From Oscillospiraceae bacterium (lineage in GTDB: Bacteria; Bacillota_A; Clostridia; Oscillospirales; Ruminococcaceae), in contig JAGAJA010000078.1 in NCBI GenBank assembly GCA_017829075.1, positions 1 through 31,165 on the forward strand: a stretch of DNA of 31,165 nt, in the 5' to 3' direction. Numbering within the stretch: position 1 is the first letter of the stretch; every line of letters starts with the position of its first letter. A program made the translations under genes and the position numbers. The notes below the pieces were generated by a model. The model ran no database searches. It saw only the letters and a program-made list of their open reading frames with translations, and was not told where the DNA came from. Shown in pieces: positions 14,555 through 23,122 of the stretch.

Positions 14555-15634
14555 TCAAATCGACAGATATCTTCTGTATTCGTTCGGATCCTGACATCTT
14601 GTCAGAGCGACCTCGTTCGTGATCTTGCCCATATTAACAAGTCTTGCAAGATCCTGATCAAGTGTGAACATTCCGTTCTTCTTACCGGTTGCGATAGCAG
14701 TCGGAATCTGGAATATCTTACCCTCACGGATCATTGCTCTGATAGCGTCGGTTGCCGCGAGAATTTCCAGAGCCGCGCAGCGTCCCTTGCCGTCAGCGGT
14801 GGGAACGAGGGTCTGGGAGATAATTCCGACAACAGAGTTTGCGAGCTGAGATCTGATCTGACCCTGTGAGTGCGGCGGGTATACGTCGATGATACGGTCG
14901 ATAGTTTCCGCAGCGCCGGTGGTATGCAGTGTGGAGAATACCAAGTGACCGGTTTCAGCCGCGGTTACAGCCGCATTGATAGTTTCGAAGTCACGCATTT
15001 CTCCGACGAGGATAACGTCCGGGTCTTCACGGAGCGCTGCTCTCAGAGAGCCTGCGAAGCTGTCTACGTCCTGACCGATCTCACGCTGGTTTACCATGGA
15101 CTGCTTATGTGTGTGCAGATACTCGATAGGATCCTCGACTGTGATAATGTGGCAGTTCTTTGAACGGTTGATGTGGTCGATCATTGCCGCCAGAGTTGTG
15201 GACTTACCGGAACCAGTAGGGCCTGTTACAAGCACCAGACCACGCGGCGCCATTGCGAATTCGCCGAGAGTAGCCGGAAGGCTCAGATCCGCGAGGGTCG
15301 GGATATCGTTTCTCAGCAGACGGATAGCTACTGCATGATAGCCCCTCTGACGGTATACATTAACTCTGTGACGGTATCCGGCGGTGGACACATACGAGAA
15401 GTCGGTATCCAGTCCCTTTGAAATCTGGGACTTATGCTTGATCGAAGTGATCTGGTTGATGATATTAACGATTATCGGTTCTGTGCAGTCGGGATATCCT
15501 GACAGCTTCCTGATAGAGCCGTGCAGACGGACTACCGGCGGCAGACCTGCGGTGAAGTGCAAGTCGGAACAGCCAAGCTCCCGCGCCTCATCAAGAATTC
15601 TGTTGATATCCATTATATTAGTCATACCTTCCAC
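14555..15634 (-). CDS. pilT: Type IV pilus retraction ATPase PilT
   Basis: PilT is the hexameric cytosolic ATPase that drives pilus retraction and twitching. Walker A, GPTGSGKST, lies at 138-146, the Asp box ITVEDPIEY at 164-172, Walker B ILVGEMRD at 208-215 and the His box HLVFSTLHTTGA at 230-241. The C-terminal AIRAMIREGK at 298-307 matches the AIRNLIRE signature that separates PilT from PilB. The 359-residue length is normal. The start is most likely the GTG at 15634, ten bases after AAGGAG. An ATG three codons later, with the same site farther away, is the alternative. Its presence with PilB implies a retractable pilus rather than a secretion pseudopilus. Confidence 0.95.
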   Translation of the reverse strand: MEGMTNIMDINRILDEARELGCSDLHFTAGLPPVVRLHGSIRKLSGYPDCTEPIIVNIINQITSIKHKSQISKGLDTDFSYVSTAGYRHRVNVYRQRGYHAVAIRLLRNDIPTLADLSLPATLGEFAMAPRGLVLVTGPTGSGKSTTLAAMIDHINRSKNCHIITVEDPIEYLHTHKQSMVNQREIGQDVDSFAGSLRAALREDPDVILVGEMRDFETINAAVTAAETGHLVFSTLHTTGAAETIDRIIDVYPPHSQGQIRSQLANSVVGIISQTLVPTADGKGRCAALEILAATDAIRAMIREGKIFQIPTAIATGKKNGMFTLDQDLARLVNMGKITNEVALTRCQDPNEYRRYLSI

Positions 15635-15659
15635 GTTAATTACGCTCCTTTTTATAGAA

Positions 15660-15758
15660 TTATTCCGGCGGCAGCCGCTGTATCATGCCGCAGAAAAGCT
15701 CTGTCCGCGCGTCTTTCCGTTGTACGCATTCCGTCCTGAGCCTCCGGGCAATCTGCAT
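15660..15758 (-). CDS. Possible 32-residue small ORF between pilB and pilT
   Basis: This ATG-started frame lies in the 145-base gap between pilB and pilT, with ACGGAG three bases before the ATG. It is in the same frame as pilB and nine codons beyond its stop. It encodes a basic peptide with two cysteines and no membrane span. I do not recognise it. It could be a leader peptide, a remnant of a longer PilB end or chance; the site spacing is poor. Confidence 0.2.
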   Translation of the reverse strand: MQIARRLRTECVQRKDARTELFCGMIQRLPPE

Positions 15759-15779
15759 AAGCTCCGTCCAGCCTTGATT

Positions 15780-17486
15780 TTAAACGGTGTAAGTAGCCTT
15801 TACCAGCTCATCCATTGTGGTTCTTCCTTCAAGCACCATTTTAGTCACGTTGTCACGAAGCAGCAGCGTACCGTTTTCGGTAGCCTTCTTTCCTATCTCC
15901 TCGGCGGTAGCGCCCTTTGAGATAAGCTCCTTTATATCGTTTGACGTAACAATGATCTCATGGATAGCTGTACGTCCGGAATAACCTGTTCCTCTGCACT
16001 TCTTGCAGCCGCCCTTGTGGGGCTGGCAGATCTGCACCGGCTTATCCTGACTTACAAGTCTGAGGTCTGCCGGATCGGTAAGGGTTATCGTCTCCTTGCA
16101 CTCATTGCAGAGCAGCTTAACAAGTCGCTGCGCGATAATTCCTACCAGCGAAGAAGCAACCATGTACGGCGCAACGCCCATGTCCACCAGACGGACGATA
16201 GTTGAAGCTGCGTCGTTGGTATGCAGTGTCGAAAGTACGAAGTGTCCGGTGATAGCCGCACGAATTGCGATATCTGCGGTCTCACCGTCACGAATTTCTC
16301 CGACCATTATGATATCCGGGTCCTGACGGAGAATGGAACGGAGCGCCGCCGCAAAGGTCATGCCCGCCTTTGCGTTGATCTGACACTGGTTTACGCCGTC
16401 AATCTTCTTCTCGACAGGGTCTTCAACCGTAACGATGTTTACGTTAGGCTTTGAAAGCTCGCCGAGGGTAGCGTACAGCGTTGTGGACTTACCGGAACCG
16501 GTAGGACCAGTTACCAGCATAACTCCGTTCGGGCAGCGGATTATCTGCTTGAACATCTCGTAGTTATAATCCGTCATACCGAGGTCGGTGATCTTTCTGG
16601 TCTTTTCGTCTGCGGTGGAAAGAAGTCGGATAACGCACTTCTCGCCGTAAACGCAGGGGATCGTAGATACACGGACGTCAAGGTTTATGCCGTCGATCTT
16701 CATACCGAAACGACCGTCAAGAGGAATTCTTTTCTCTGCGATATTCATACCGCCGAGGATTTTAATTCTCGTGATAAGCGAATTATGCAGCGCGATAGAA
16801 ACCTTCATTGCTTCCTGCTCAACAAGCTCGCCGTCTATTCTGAAACGAATTCTCGTTCTCGTCTTGAACGGCTCGATATGAATATCCGAAGCGTTTATTC
16901 TGAATGCAGTTTCCACCATGGTGTTTACCAGTCGAACGATAGGAGCGTTGTCGATTCTCTCGCCGGACTGTGCGTCCACCTGATTAAGCTGAGCTGCGGC
17001 GGCTGCCTCGTCGTCCAGCTCGTTCATAACCTTGTTTACTGTCTGCTGTGAATAAAATCTGCCGATGGCTTCCTCGATCTGGGTCTTTGTGGAGATCTGC
17101 GGCACTATTTCCATGCCGGTCTGTACCTTCAGCTCCTCAAATATGTAGAAGTTGATCGGGTCGTTTGAAGCAACAAGCAGTCGGTTGTTGTTCATATCGA
17201 ACGCGATGACCGTCTTTTCCCTCGCAGTCTGCTCCGGGATCTTCATTACCGCGTCCTTGTTAATCTGCACCGAAGCCAGATCCACGAACGGCACCTTTAA
17301 TCTGATCGACAGCGCCTGTGCCAACTGAGTTTCCGACACCAGCCCCATTTCCAGCATTACGTCGCCGAGCATTTTTCCGCCGCTGGATTTCTGTTTCTCC
17401 AGAGCTTCTCCCAACTGCTTTTCGTTGATAAATCCGTTCTCTACCAGTATCTGACCGATAGGCAGATTTCTGATTGGTCCAGCCAT
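15780..17486 (-). CDS. pilB: Type IV pilus extension ATPase PilB
   Basis: PilB powers pilus extension at the cytosolic face of PilC. Numbering from the chosen ATG (568 residues): an N-terminal MshEN-type domain (about 1-150, GQILVENGFINEKQLGEAL near 11-29) is followed by the ATPase core. Walker A GPTGSGKST lies at 327-335, Walker B IIMVGEIRD at 392-400 and the His box HFVLSTLHTND starts at 415. The Zn-binding Cys pairs CNEC (460-463) and CKKC (494-497) are diagnostic of PilB/GspE. In other bacteria, MshEN domains bind cyclic di-GMP, which may apply here. The start at 17486 is ten bases after AGGAAG. The ATG at 17495 is an alternative. It is divergent from pilD. Confidence 0.95.
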   Translation of the reverse strand: MAGPIRNLPIGQILVENGFINEKQLGEALEKQKSSGGKMLGDVMLEMGLVSETQLAQALSIRLKVPFVDLASVQINKDAVMKIPEQTAREKTVIAFDMNNNRLLVASNDPINFYIFEELKVQTGMEIVPQISTKTQIEEAIGRFYSQQTVNKVMNELDDEAAAAAQLNQVDAQSGERIDNAPIVRLVNTMVETAFRINASDIHIEPFKTRTRIRFRIDGELVEQEAMKVSIALHNSLITRIKILGGMNIAEKRIPLDGRFGMKIDGINLDVRVSTIPCVYGEKCVIRLLSTADEKTRKITDLGMTDYNYEMFKQIIRCPNGVMLVTGPTGSGKSTTLYATLGELSKPNVNIVTVEDPVEKKIDGVNQCQINAKAGMTFAAALRSILRQDPDIIMVGEIRDGETADIAIRAAITGHFVLSTLHTNDAASTIVRLVDMGVAPYMVASSLVGIIAQRLVKLLCNECKETITLTDPADLRLVSQDKPVQICQPHKGGCKKCRGTGYSGRTAIHEIIVTSNDIKELISKGATAEEIGKKATENGTLLLRDNVTKMVLEGRTTMDELVKATYTV

Positions 17487-17561
17487 TGTGCACATTCTTC
17501 CTTTCAGGTATTCAGCAGGCTCCCCTGCCGTAGAGATCCGCACCTGCGGGGTTATTTCTTT

Positions 17562-17589
17562 ATATTAATTAAGCCGTTGAAATTATCAA
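17562..17589 (-). promoter_or_regulatory. Probable sigma-A promoter of the pilB-pilT unit
   Basis: On the minus strand TTGATA (17584-17589), a 16-base spacer and TAATAT (17562-17567) form a reasonable promoter facing pilB. It lies back to back with the pilD promoter. Confidence 0.5.
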
Positions 17590-17595
17590 AACACC

Positions 17596-17624
17596 TTGCA
17601 AAATACCAGCTTTTATGTTAAAAT
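17596..17624 (+). promoter_or_regulatory. Sigma-A promoter of pilD
   Basis: TTGCAA (17596-17601), a 17-base spacer and TAAAAT (17619-17624) preceded by TGT (extended -10) lie 30 bases before the pilD ATG. Only six bases separate its -35 from that of the divergent pilB promoter. Confidence 0.7.
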
Positions 17625-17654
17625 AAAATAAGCTTTTTGAAAGGAGTCATGATA

Positions 17655-18713
17655 ATGACAGCAATTGATATCGTGATTTGTGTTTTTGTATTTATTTTCG
17701 GCTCTGTCATCGGCAGCTTCCTGAATGTGGTCATTTACCGCACTCCGCTGAAACAGTCGATAGTGAGCGAGCCGTCCCATTGCTTCTCCTGCGGAAACCG
17801 GCTGAAATGGTATGATATGTTCCCGATCTTCAGTTGGATAATCCTCCGAGGAAAATGCCGCTTCTGCGGCTCAAAGATATCCCCCCGCTATATGATAATG
17901 GAGGCTGTCTGCGCCGTATCATATTTGGGAGCGTACCTCGTATACGGCTTCTCATGGGAGTTCGCCGTTGCGTGTGTCCTTTTCGCCGTGCTGATAGTGC
18001 TTAGCGGTATCGACATGGATCATTTTGAGATCCCCTATTGGTGCAGCATTACCGTCGGCGTTCTTGGAATTGCGTCTTTCTTCATTCCGTGGGGAGCAGA
18101 GCTCAGCGCTTCGTGGTATGAGCGGCTTATTTCGCTGGGTGTTGTCGCAGTGGTATTCTTTATTCTCGTTCTGGTCGGCGGCATGGGCGGAGGAGATCTC
18201 CAGCTTATGCTGGGAGCATCGCTTCTGCTTGGCTACCGTGTATTCCCGGCGCTGTTCATCGGGATCGTTCTCGGAGCGATCTACGGAGTGACCAAAAAAA
18301 TCCGGGACAAAAAGGCGGAGAAAGAAATCACTGAGCAGATCCGTGAAATAGCGCTGGAATGGTATCAGGACCAGCTTGACAGCGATATCGGCTATGTGAC
18401 CGAGGGTCATGAAGATATCATTGTCGGCAGCATAACCGGCGGAGTTCCGGACATCGAGTGGGAATTTCTTGACGAAAACGCATGGAAAGGCATTCCCGAC
18501 AAGTCAGCACTCAGCCGTGTTATCCGGGAAAAAATCACCACCGAACGTGAGGGCGGCTTCCGCATTTACATAAAGGAAGACCTTGTGACCCGCGTAAAAT
18601 ACTCCCGCCGAATGGTATTCGGCCCATTCCTCGCCGTAGGAATTGCCAGCGCGTTCCTGTTCGGAAGCCATATAATCAACTGGTATATGGGGCTGATGTT
18701 CCCCGGTTCATAA
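17655..18713 (+). CDS. pilD: Prepilin peptidase / N-methyltransferase PilD with cytosolic insertion
   Basis: PilD is a multi-span membrane aspartyl protease that cuts the leader of prepilins after Gly and N-methylates the new end. The Zn-type motif has Cys43/Cys46 and Cys68/Cys71 around residues 43-71. The catalytic aspartates are Asp120 in GIDMDHFEIP and Asp181 in GMGGGDLQLM. Residues 214-318, between the span ending GIVLGAIYGV and the family's closing FGPFLAVGIA segment, form a charged insertion of about 105 residues. The usual proteins have only a short loop there, so this one is 352 residues long. The ATG at 17655 lies eight bases after AAAGGAG; a closer ATG at 17649 is too near. It is the only plus-strand gene in the pilus locus. 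Confidence 0.94.
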   Translation: MTAIDIVICVFVFIFGSVIGSFLNVVIYRTPLKQSIVSEPSHCFSCGNRLKWYDMFPIFSWIILRGKCRFCGSKISPRYMIMEAVCAVSYLGAYLVYGFSWEFAVACVLFAVLIVLSGIDMDHFEIPYWCSITVGVLGIASFFIPWGAELSASWYERLISLGVVAVVFFILVLVGGMGGGDLQLMLGASLLLGYRVFPALFIGIVLGAIYGVTKKIRDKKAEKEITEQIREIALEWYQDQLDSDIGYVTEGHEDIIVGSITGGVPDIEWEFLDENAWKGIPDKSALSRVIREKITTEREGGFRIYIKEDLVTRVKYSRRMVFGPFLAVGIASAFLFGSHIINWYMGLMFPGS

Positions 18714-18730
18714 GATCAGCGTAATATTTT

Positions 18731-18762
18731 CCGCACCGCAGACCCTGCGGTGCGGATTTTTT
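18731..18762 (+). terminator. Rho-independent terminator of pilD
   Basis: CCGCACCGCAG pairs perfectly with CTGCGGTGCGG (11 bp, 3-base loop), followed by ATTTTTT. It lies 18 bases after the pilD stop codon and two bases before the end of the converging minor pilin gene. On the minus strand no T-run follows, so it mainly serves pilD. Confidence 0.92.
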
Positions 18763-18763
18763 A

Positions 18764-19588
18764 TTATGGAGTTGTTGTTTTAGGCGAAAGATTGCGGACT
18801 GCGTAGTAGATGTAGATGTTTCTGTTTCCAACATCTGAGCTGGAATTGAATTTCACAGAATCCGATGCAGTCGCAGCAGTGCCATCGTAAATCGAAAACT
18901 CACAAGTGGAGCTTGTTTGGTTCTTCGCAATATCTTTCTTGATCTGACGAAGCTCAGTCAGACCGGTGCCGACAAACACCAGATTACCGAAGCTGCTGTC
19001 AGAGTAGGTCTTTACGGTTATCTGCATTGTGTCTTTGCGTACTGGCTGTGGAGTTTCCGATGCTTTATCCATGTCCAGAGGCTTTTCAAAGTCAAAGGTT
19101 GTATAAAGCTCGTTATACAGACATTTACTGAAAACCGGAGTATGAGTTGTGCCCAGCGGCTCAGTGGTGTTAGTGATAGGTATATCCTCGGTGTACATGT
19201 AGTACCTACCGTCGGTCGTGTCAAATCTCAGGCTGATGCACTTCAGAATATACGCATACTCTCCGTCGTCGGTCTTTTCGCTGCAATAGGTGCGCAGTGC
19301 GTTTACCGTGGTAAGACCGTTTGCTTTCAGGTCAGCGTCGTTGGTGTTGCCAAAGATCACAACCTTGCTGGCGTTTCTGATGCTTGAAGAGATATATGTC
19401 TGAAGGCAGGTAGAGATATTCTCCGCGACCATGTTCCGGTTTGTGTCGTTAAAGGAACGGATAATCGGCGTAATGAACAAGATCATGCCCACCATAAGCA
19501 CCGCCAGAACCGCCACCGAAACGATCATTTCGACAAGCGTAAAGCCTCCGCTGCGTCTTCGCTTTAACAAACGAATTATAGATTTCAT
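18764..19588 (-). CDS. Minor pilin / pseudopilin-like prepilin
   Basis: The 15-residue basic leader MKSIIRLLKRRRSGG is followed by FTLVEMIVSVAVLAVLMVGM, a type III signal with Glu at +5. The 274-residue protein has a Ser/Thr-rich globular part and no clear known domain. It is the last of a six-gene minus-strand set beginning with pilC. It probably belongs to the initiation/tip group (compare PilW/GspJ-type proteins), but the sequence does not allow a firm assignment. The likely ATG at 19588 has AAGGA directly before it and AAAGGA eleven bases before it. Confidence 0.82.
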   Translation of the reverse strand: MKSIIRLLKRRRSGGFTLVEMIVSVAVLAVLMVGMILFITPIIRSFNDTNRNMVAENISTCLQTYISSSIRNASKVVIFGNTNDADLKANGLTTVNALRTYCSEKTDDGEYAYILKCISLRFDTTDGRYYMYTEDIPITNTTEPLGTTHTPVFSKCLYNELYTTFDFEKPLDMDKASETPQPVRKDTMQITVKTYSDSSFGNLVFVGTGLTELRQIKKDIAKNQTSSTCEFSIYDGTAATASDSVKFNSSSDVGNRNIYIYYAVRNLSPKTTTP

Positions 19589-19619
19589 TCCTTATCAAAT
19601 CCTTTCGCTTTGTCTGGGG

Positions 19620-20672
19620 TTAGGGTGCCGGATCAGGTGCCGGAGTTTCTGCTTCTTTTGCCGCAAAAACATTGACATACGTCTTGGATTCGTCTTTATC
19701 CGTTGTATTGGGGTCGTCCGCAACTGTATATTTCAGGAACTTTGTTCTTGTGACGGGGGTTCCCGACGCTCCGGTAATAGTATCCGTCGTCGTCGCCTCT
19801 GTTCCGCTTGTGCCAAATATCTTGGTCACATCTTGGATCTCGTCTGCTGTGAGCGGGGTCTCCAGCTCTACCCAGCAAACCGGCTTAGATACAAGCTGGG
19901 AGAAAAGATCCTTGCTGTTACCGTTGCCCGCTATTCTGATTGTGTTCGGGTGTCCGGGTCTTGTGACATCAATACAGCTATTGGACTTGCTGGTTGTTTC
20001 ATTTCCGCTGCTGTCCATGTAACCAAAGTTCACGATCTTGCTCGGGAACTTGATTCTGATCTGCGAAAAGTACTTAAGCTTATTGTCACCGGAAGTGAGT
20101 GAAACAGAACGCGCGTCAATATAAATATACTGCCGCATCTTGCCGTCCTTCTCGACCTGATCAATACCTATGGCAAAGCTGTCAATACCAGCCGTGCCGT
20201 AGATGCTGTAATCCAGATCTCCCATTACTCCGCCGTCGCCTGAGCCACCTCCGTTGGGGTTTCCGACCTGCGTTGTTTTCCACAGGTCGTTGCCGCCTTT
20301 ACGGATATAGTACTCCAGCTCCATCTCGTCCTGAGTCCCGGTGGGGTCTGCTGCAACAAAGTCTATGGGAACGGAACCTACGCTTGTAGAGCCGGCGCTG
20401 GTGTTCTTGTCAAAATCCAGCGTTATGGTGCTGCTGTAATTTCCGGCAGATACATTCGTATTGTAGGCGTCACTATTGGTCGCCTGTTCCTTGAGGTAAT
20501 AAGCCTCTTTCTGAGACTCGATTTTCTCTTCAATTGCAGTCGTATCCTGCTTTGCCTGCATGGTGGTATTGACGATCATACCCACCATGCCTGCCATTAT
20601 CGCAAAAATAACGAATGCAACAAGCACCTCGACCAGCGTAAAACCGCGCTTTGTGTGAAGCTTTTTTATCAT
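19620..20672 (-). CDS. Minor pilin / pseudopilin-like prepilin
   Basis: The 10-residue leader MIKKLHTKRG precedes FTLVEVLVAFVIFAIMAGMV, with Glu at +5. The 350-residue protein is large for a minor pilin, with an acidic, Gly/Ser/Thr-rich body and a Pro-rich end (ETPAPDPAP). The helix pattern VEVLVAFVIFAIM is like that of PilV/GspI-type minor pilins; the rest is not recognised. The ATG at 20672 lies six to seven bases after GGAGGTG. A GTG three codons earlier would lie within that site. It sits between the large PilX-like gene and another minor pilin, as in priming/tip gene clusters. Confidence 0.82.
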   Translation of the reverse strand: MIKKLHTKRGFTLVEVLVAFVIFAIMAGMVGMIVNTTMQAKQDTTAIEEKIESQKEAYYLKEQATNSDAYNTNVSAGNYSSTITLDFDKNTSAGSTSVGSVPIDFVAADPTGTQDEMELEYYIRKGGNDLWKTTQVGNPNGGGSGDGGVMGDLDYSIYGTAGIDSFAIGIDQVEKDGKMRQYIYIDARSVSLTSGDNKLKYFSQIRIKFPSKIVNFGYMDSSGNETTSKSNSCIDVTRPGHPNTIRIAGNGNSKDLFSQLVSKPVCWVELETPLTADEIQDVTKIFGTSGTEATTTDTITGASGTPVTRTKFLKYTVADDPNTTDKDESKTYVNVFAAKEAETPAPDPAP

Positions 20673-20690
20673 ATCGTTCACCTCCGCCGA

Positions 20691-22973
20691 TCAAGTACCG
20701 CCGTGACTGATTCGCCAAGTTTTGTCGCTCAATGGTTTAAGCGGCTTCCAGTTTTCACCTACAAGTCCCGGTATGGAAATATCCGGCTGTGCGTACATAT
20801 AACCTGTACCGGATTTAAGAATAATATCCGATACGACAAGACCGCCCATCGCTCTCAGCGCGCCGTTCTCAAAACCATCTGCCGAGAAAGCGAAGGTCAT
20901 GTAGGGAGCGTAGATATATCCGAAGTAGACCGTTCTGGTTACATTTGAGTTATAGTTGTATTCGCTGCCACCGAAGTAGATCTGCGCATTCTCGGAGTCG
21001 GAAGCGAGGAAAATGTTAACGTTCGGATAGATATATTTTGCTGCGCTGGAGTCGCTGAGACCATAGAAATTCTTATAGAAATTGATAAGCTGGCTCTTTG
21101 CGGAGCTTCCAGCATTGCCGTAGTAGGAGTCGAAGGCAACTTCATCGATTCTGCCTATGCAGAGGCTGTCGCACTTGCCCTCATGGTAGATCTCGATCTC
21201 GCTGCACTTACCGGTTTCCTTGTTGTCGATATCATACCAGCCACCGTGCCTTACGCATGTGTAATGGGATCTTGTTTCCGTTTTTCCATTGATAGTAATA
21301 GTAGATGTAACAGGAACATAATCGCAGCAGCCATTTGCAATATTCTGAGCATCGGGAAGACTCGGATCCCACATCTTCACATCGTTTGCGCCGATCAGGT
21401 AGCCGTTGTTATTCACCGTGGTCATGAAATTTCCGGGGGCATTCATATCAAGCGAGAACTTGTTATCATGCTTACCGTTAGACTCAATAGTTCCGCCCAA
21501 AGCAGCAAACCAGCCGATATTGCCTATGAATACGCCGGTATTCTCCTGATAAACAACGTCATCAGGTACATTAAGGACAAGAGAGCCCTTTCCTACCGTG
21601 ATAACATAGGTTTTATCCTCAGAGGAAGGATCCCATGTAAAGAATTTCTTTTCCTTTGTTTCACCGTTTTCGGTCACAAATATCGAAGCGTTGTTGGAAA
21701 GAGTAATAGTTCTGACGTCTGTTTCATTTTCACCGGTGTCAATTACTATTGCGTGATTATTTTCGCCATTAAATACCCAGCCTTCGCTGAGCTGACCGTC
21801 TCTGTCAATGTAGCAAACGTTATTGCTGTCAAAGCTTACGTTGATTATATCAGTGCCGCCCTGAACAGACCATGCAGGCCACTGACTGGGAGAAAGCGCC
21901 TGATCAAGTTCAGTGGGAATATTGCCAACATCCCACTTACCATAAGACCTGGTTTTACCATTGGTATCAGTTGCTGATCCGTTCACATAAATGTTCGATG
22001 AGCTGGGCAGGTTTCTTGCCACAAGATTTCCCTTTACATAGAGGTTGCCCTGTACGTTTAACGTTGCGTCCAGATACGCGTTGCCAAGAACGTATACGTC
22101 TGTATATGAGGACAGATTGTTCTGAGTCGCGGAACTAAGGTAGAAATCTCTGCCCACGATCAGCCTACCGTGCTTTGCACTGGTTCCGGCAAGGTCAATG
22201 TTGAAGTCGTTTTTTGATAACGTAAAATCCTTGCCTATCATCCATTCCATAGGCACGTCGGGTTTATTTGAATTACTCAGGCTGTTACCGACATCTATGT
22301 CGAGTGAGCCAAGCGCAACGATATCGAAATTGTACTCAACATCGGCGCTGGCATTACCCCAGTTGTGCTCAGTCATCTTGACATACTCATTATCGAAATA
22401 CATCTTGGAATCGGATACAACCTTAGTTATCCAGATATCGCTCGGAAGATAACCTGTGGACGTAAAGAAGTTGTCTATACGTCTCATGTTGATATCCTGG
22501 GGATCGCCCTCAATAATGATAAAGTCATGGGTGGTTTCAAAAACGCCGTTTCTCTCAACTGTTACAGCGATGTCGAAGGTGGGTGCGCCGTCAACGTCGT
22601 AAACGTAGGTCAATGTGACATCGTAAGCGCCGATTCTCTCATCGTCATCATTGACGCCGCCGAATGCCTTGAAATCATTTCCGTTGGTGGAAACGCTTTC
22701 ACCCTTGTTCAGGCTGAGCATAGCGCTTACTACCGGGTCGCTGCCGCCTGTGGTGAGGATATCATTGGTAATATAGCTGTAAACCATATCGCTCAGTGAT
22801 GTCGAGGTCACATAAGTCTGCTCCTGGTCAAAAGTAGCAAACTGCACCTGTCTGGAGGACAGCACGGACATATACATTGCCGTAACCATCACGATCAGGG
22901 CAGCCATTGTACTGACGACCATGAAGAGTGCGCTTCCGCACGGTGATAAATATTTTCTCAATGCGTGTTTCAT
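20691..22973 (-). CDS. Large PilX/GspK-like pilus protein with beta-helix-like region
   Basis: This 760-residue protein starts with a short basic leader ending SPCG, then SALFMVVSTMAALIVMVTAM, a pilin-like helix that lacks Glu at +5, as GspK-type tip pseudopilins do. Residues about 215-330 contain short repeats (SLDIDVGNSL, RLIVGRDFYL, DVYVLGNAYL, TLNVQGNLYV) like right-handed beta-helix or bactofilin-type strands. Cysteines cluster at 549, 550, 573, 590, 601 and 605, with His near 573. The closing segment (FGYIYAPYMTFAF, then ALRAMGGLVVSDI) is like the end region of clostridial PilX-N-domain proteins. It sits just upstream of two minor pilin genes. A tip or adhesive role is an inference. GGAGG lies 9-13 bases before the ATG. 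Confidence 0.75.
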   Translation of the reverse strand: MKHALRKYLSPCGSALFMVVSTMAALIVMVTAMYMSVLSSRQVQFATFDQEQTYVTSTSLSDMVYSYITNDILTTGGSDPVVSAMLSLNKGESVSTNGNDFKAFGGVNDDDERIGAYDVTLTYVYDVDGAPTFDIAVTVERNGVFETTHDFIIIEGDPQDINMRRIDNFFTSTGYLPSDIWITKVVSDSKMYFDNEYVKMTEHNWGNASADVEYNFDIVALGSLDIDVGNSLSNSNKPDVPMEWMIGKDFTLSKNDFNIDLAGTSAKHGRLIVGRDFYLSSATQNNLSSYTDVYVLGNAYLDATLNVQGNLYVKGNLVARNLPSSSNIYVNGSATDTNGKTRSYGKWDVGNIPTELDQALSPSQWPAWSVQGGTDIINVSFDSNNVCYIDRDGQLSEGWVFNGENNHAIVIDTGENETDVRTITLSNNASIFVTENGETKEKKFFTWDPSSEDKTYVITVGKGSLVLNVPDDVVYQENTGVFIGNIGWFAALGGTIESNGKHDNKFSLDMNAPGNFMTTVNNNGYLIGANDVKMWDPSLPDAQNIANGCCDYVPVTSTITINGKTETRSHYTCVRHGGWYDIDNKETGKCSEIEIYHEGKCDSLCIGRIDEVAFDSYYGNAGSSAKSQLINFYKNFYGLSDSSAAKYIYPNVNIFLASDSENAQIYFGGSEYNYNSNVTRTVYFGYIYAPYMTFAFSADGFENGALRAMGGLVVSDIILKSGTGYMYAQPDISIPGLVGENWKPLKPLSDKTWRISHGGT

Positions 22974-23122
22974 TTTTGATTACCTCCAATGCTTCTCACG
23001 CAAATGCCGCTCCCGCGCCGCCGGCAATTCCCATGCAGTACGGCGCAGAAGATTATATTCAATATATTGCCGCGTAATCTGAAATGTTACAGAAAATCAG
23101 CATTTTTATTAAAGAAAAACTC

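Noticed and set aside
13916..14869. 317-codon plus-strand open frame opposite a pilin gene and the end of pilT
   Set aside because: Both minus-strand genes are certain from motifs; the frame is Arg/Ser/Cys-rich with no domain.
22974..23122. TATAAT near 23065 as a promoter for the PilX-like gene
   Set aside because: No acceptable -35 element lies 16-18 bases upstream, so I did not list it; read-through from pilC is enough.
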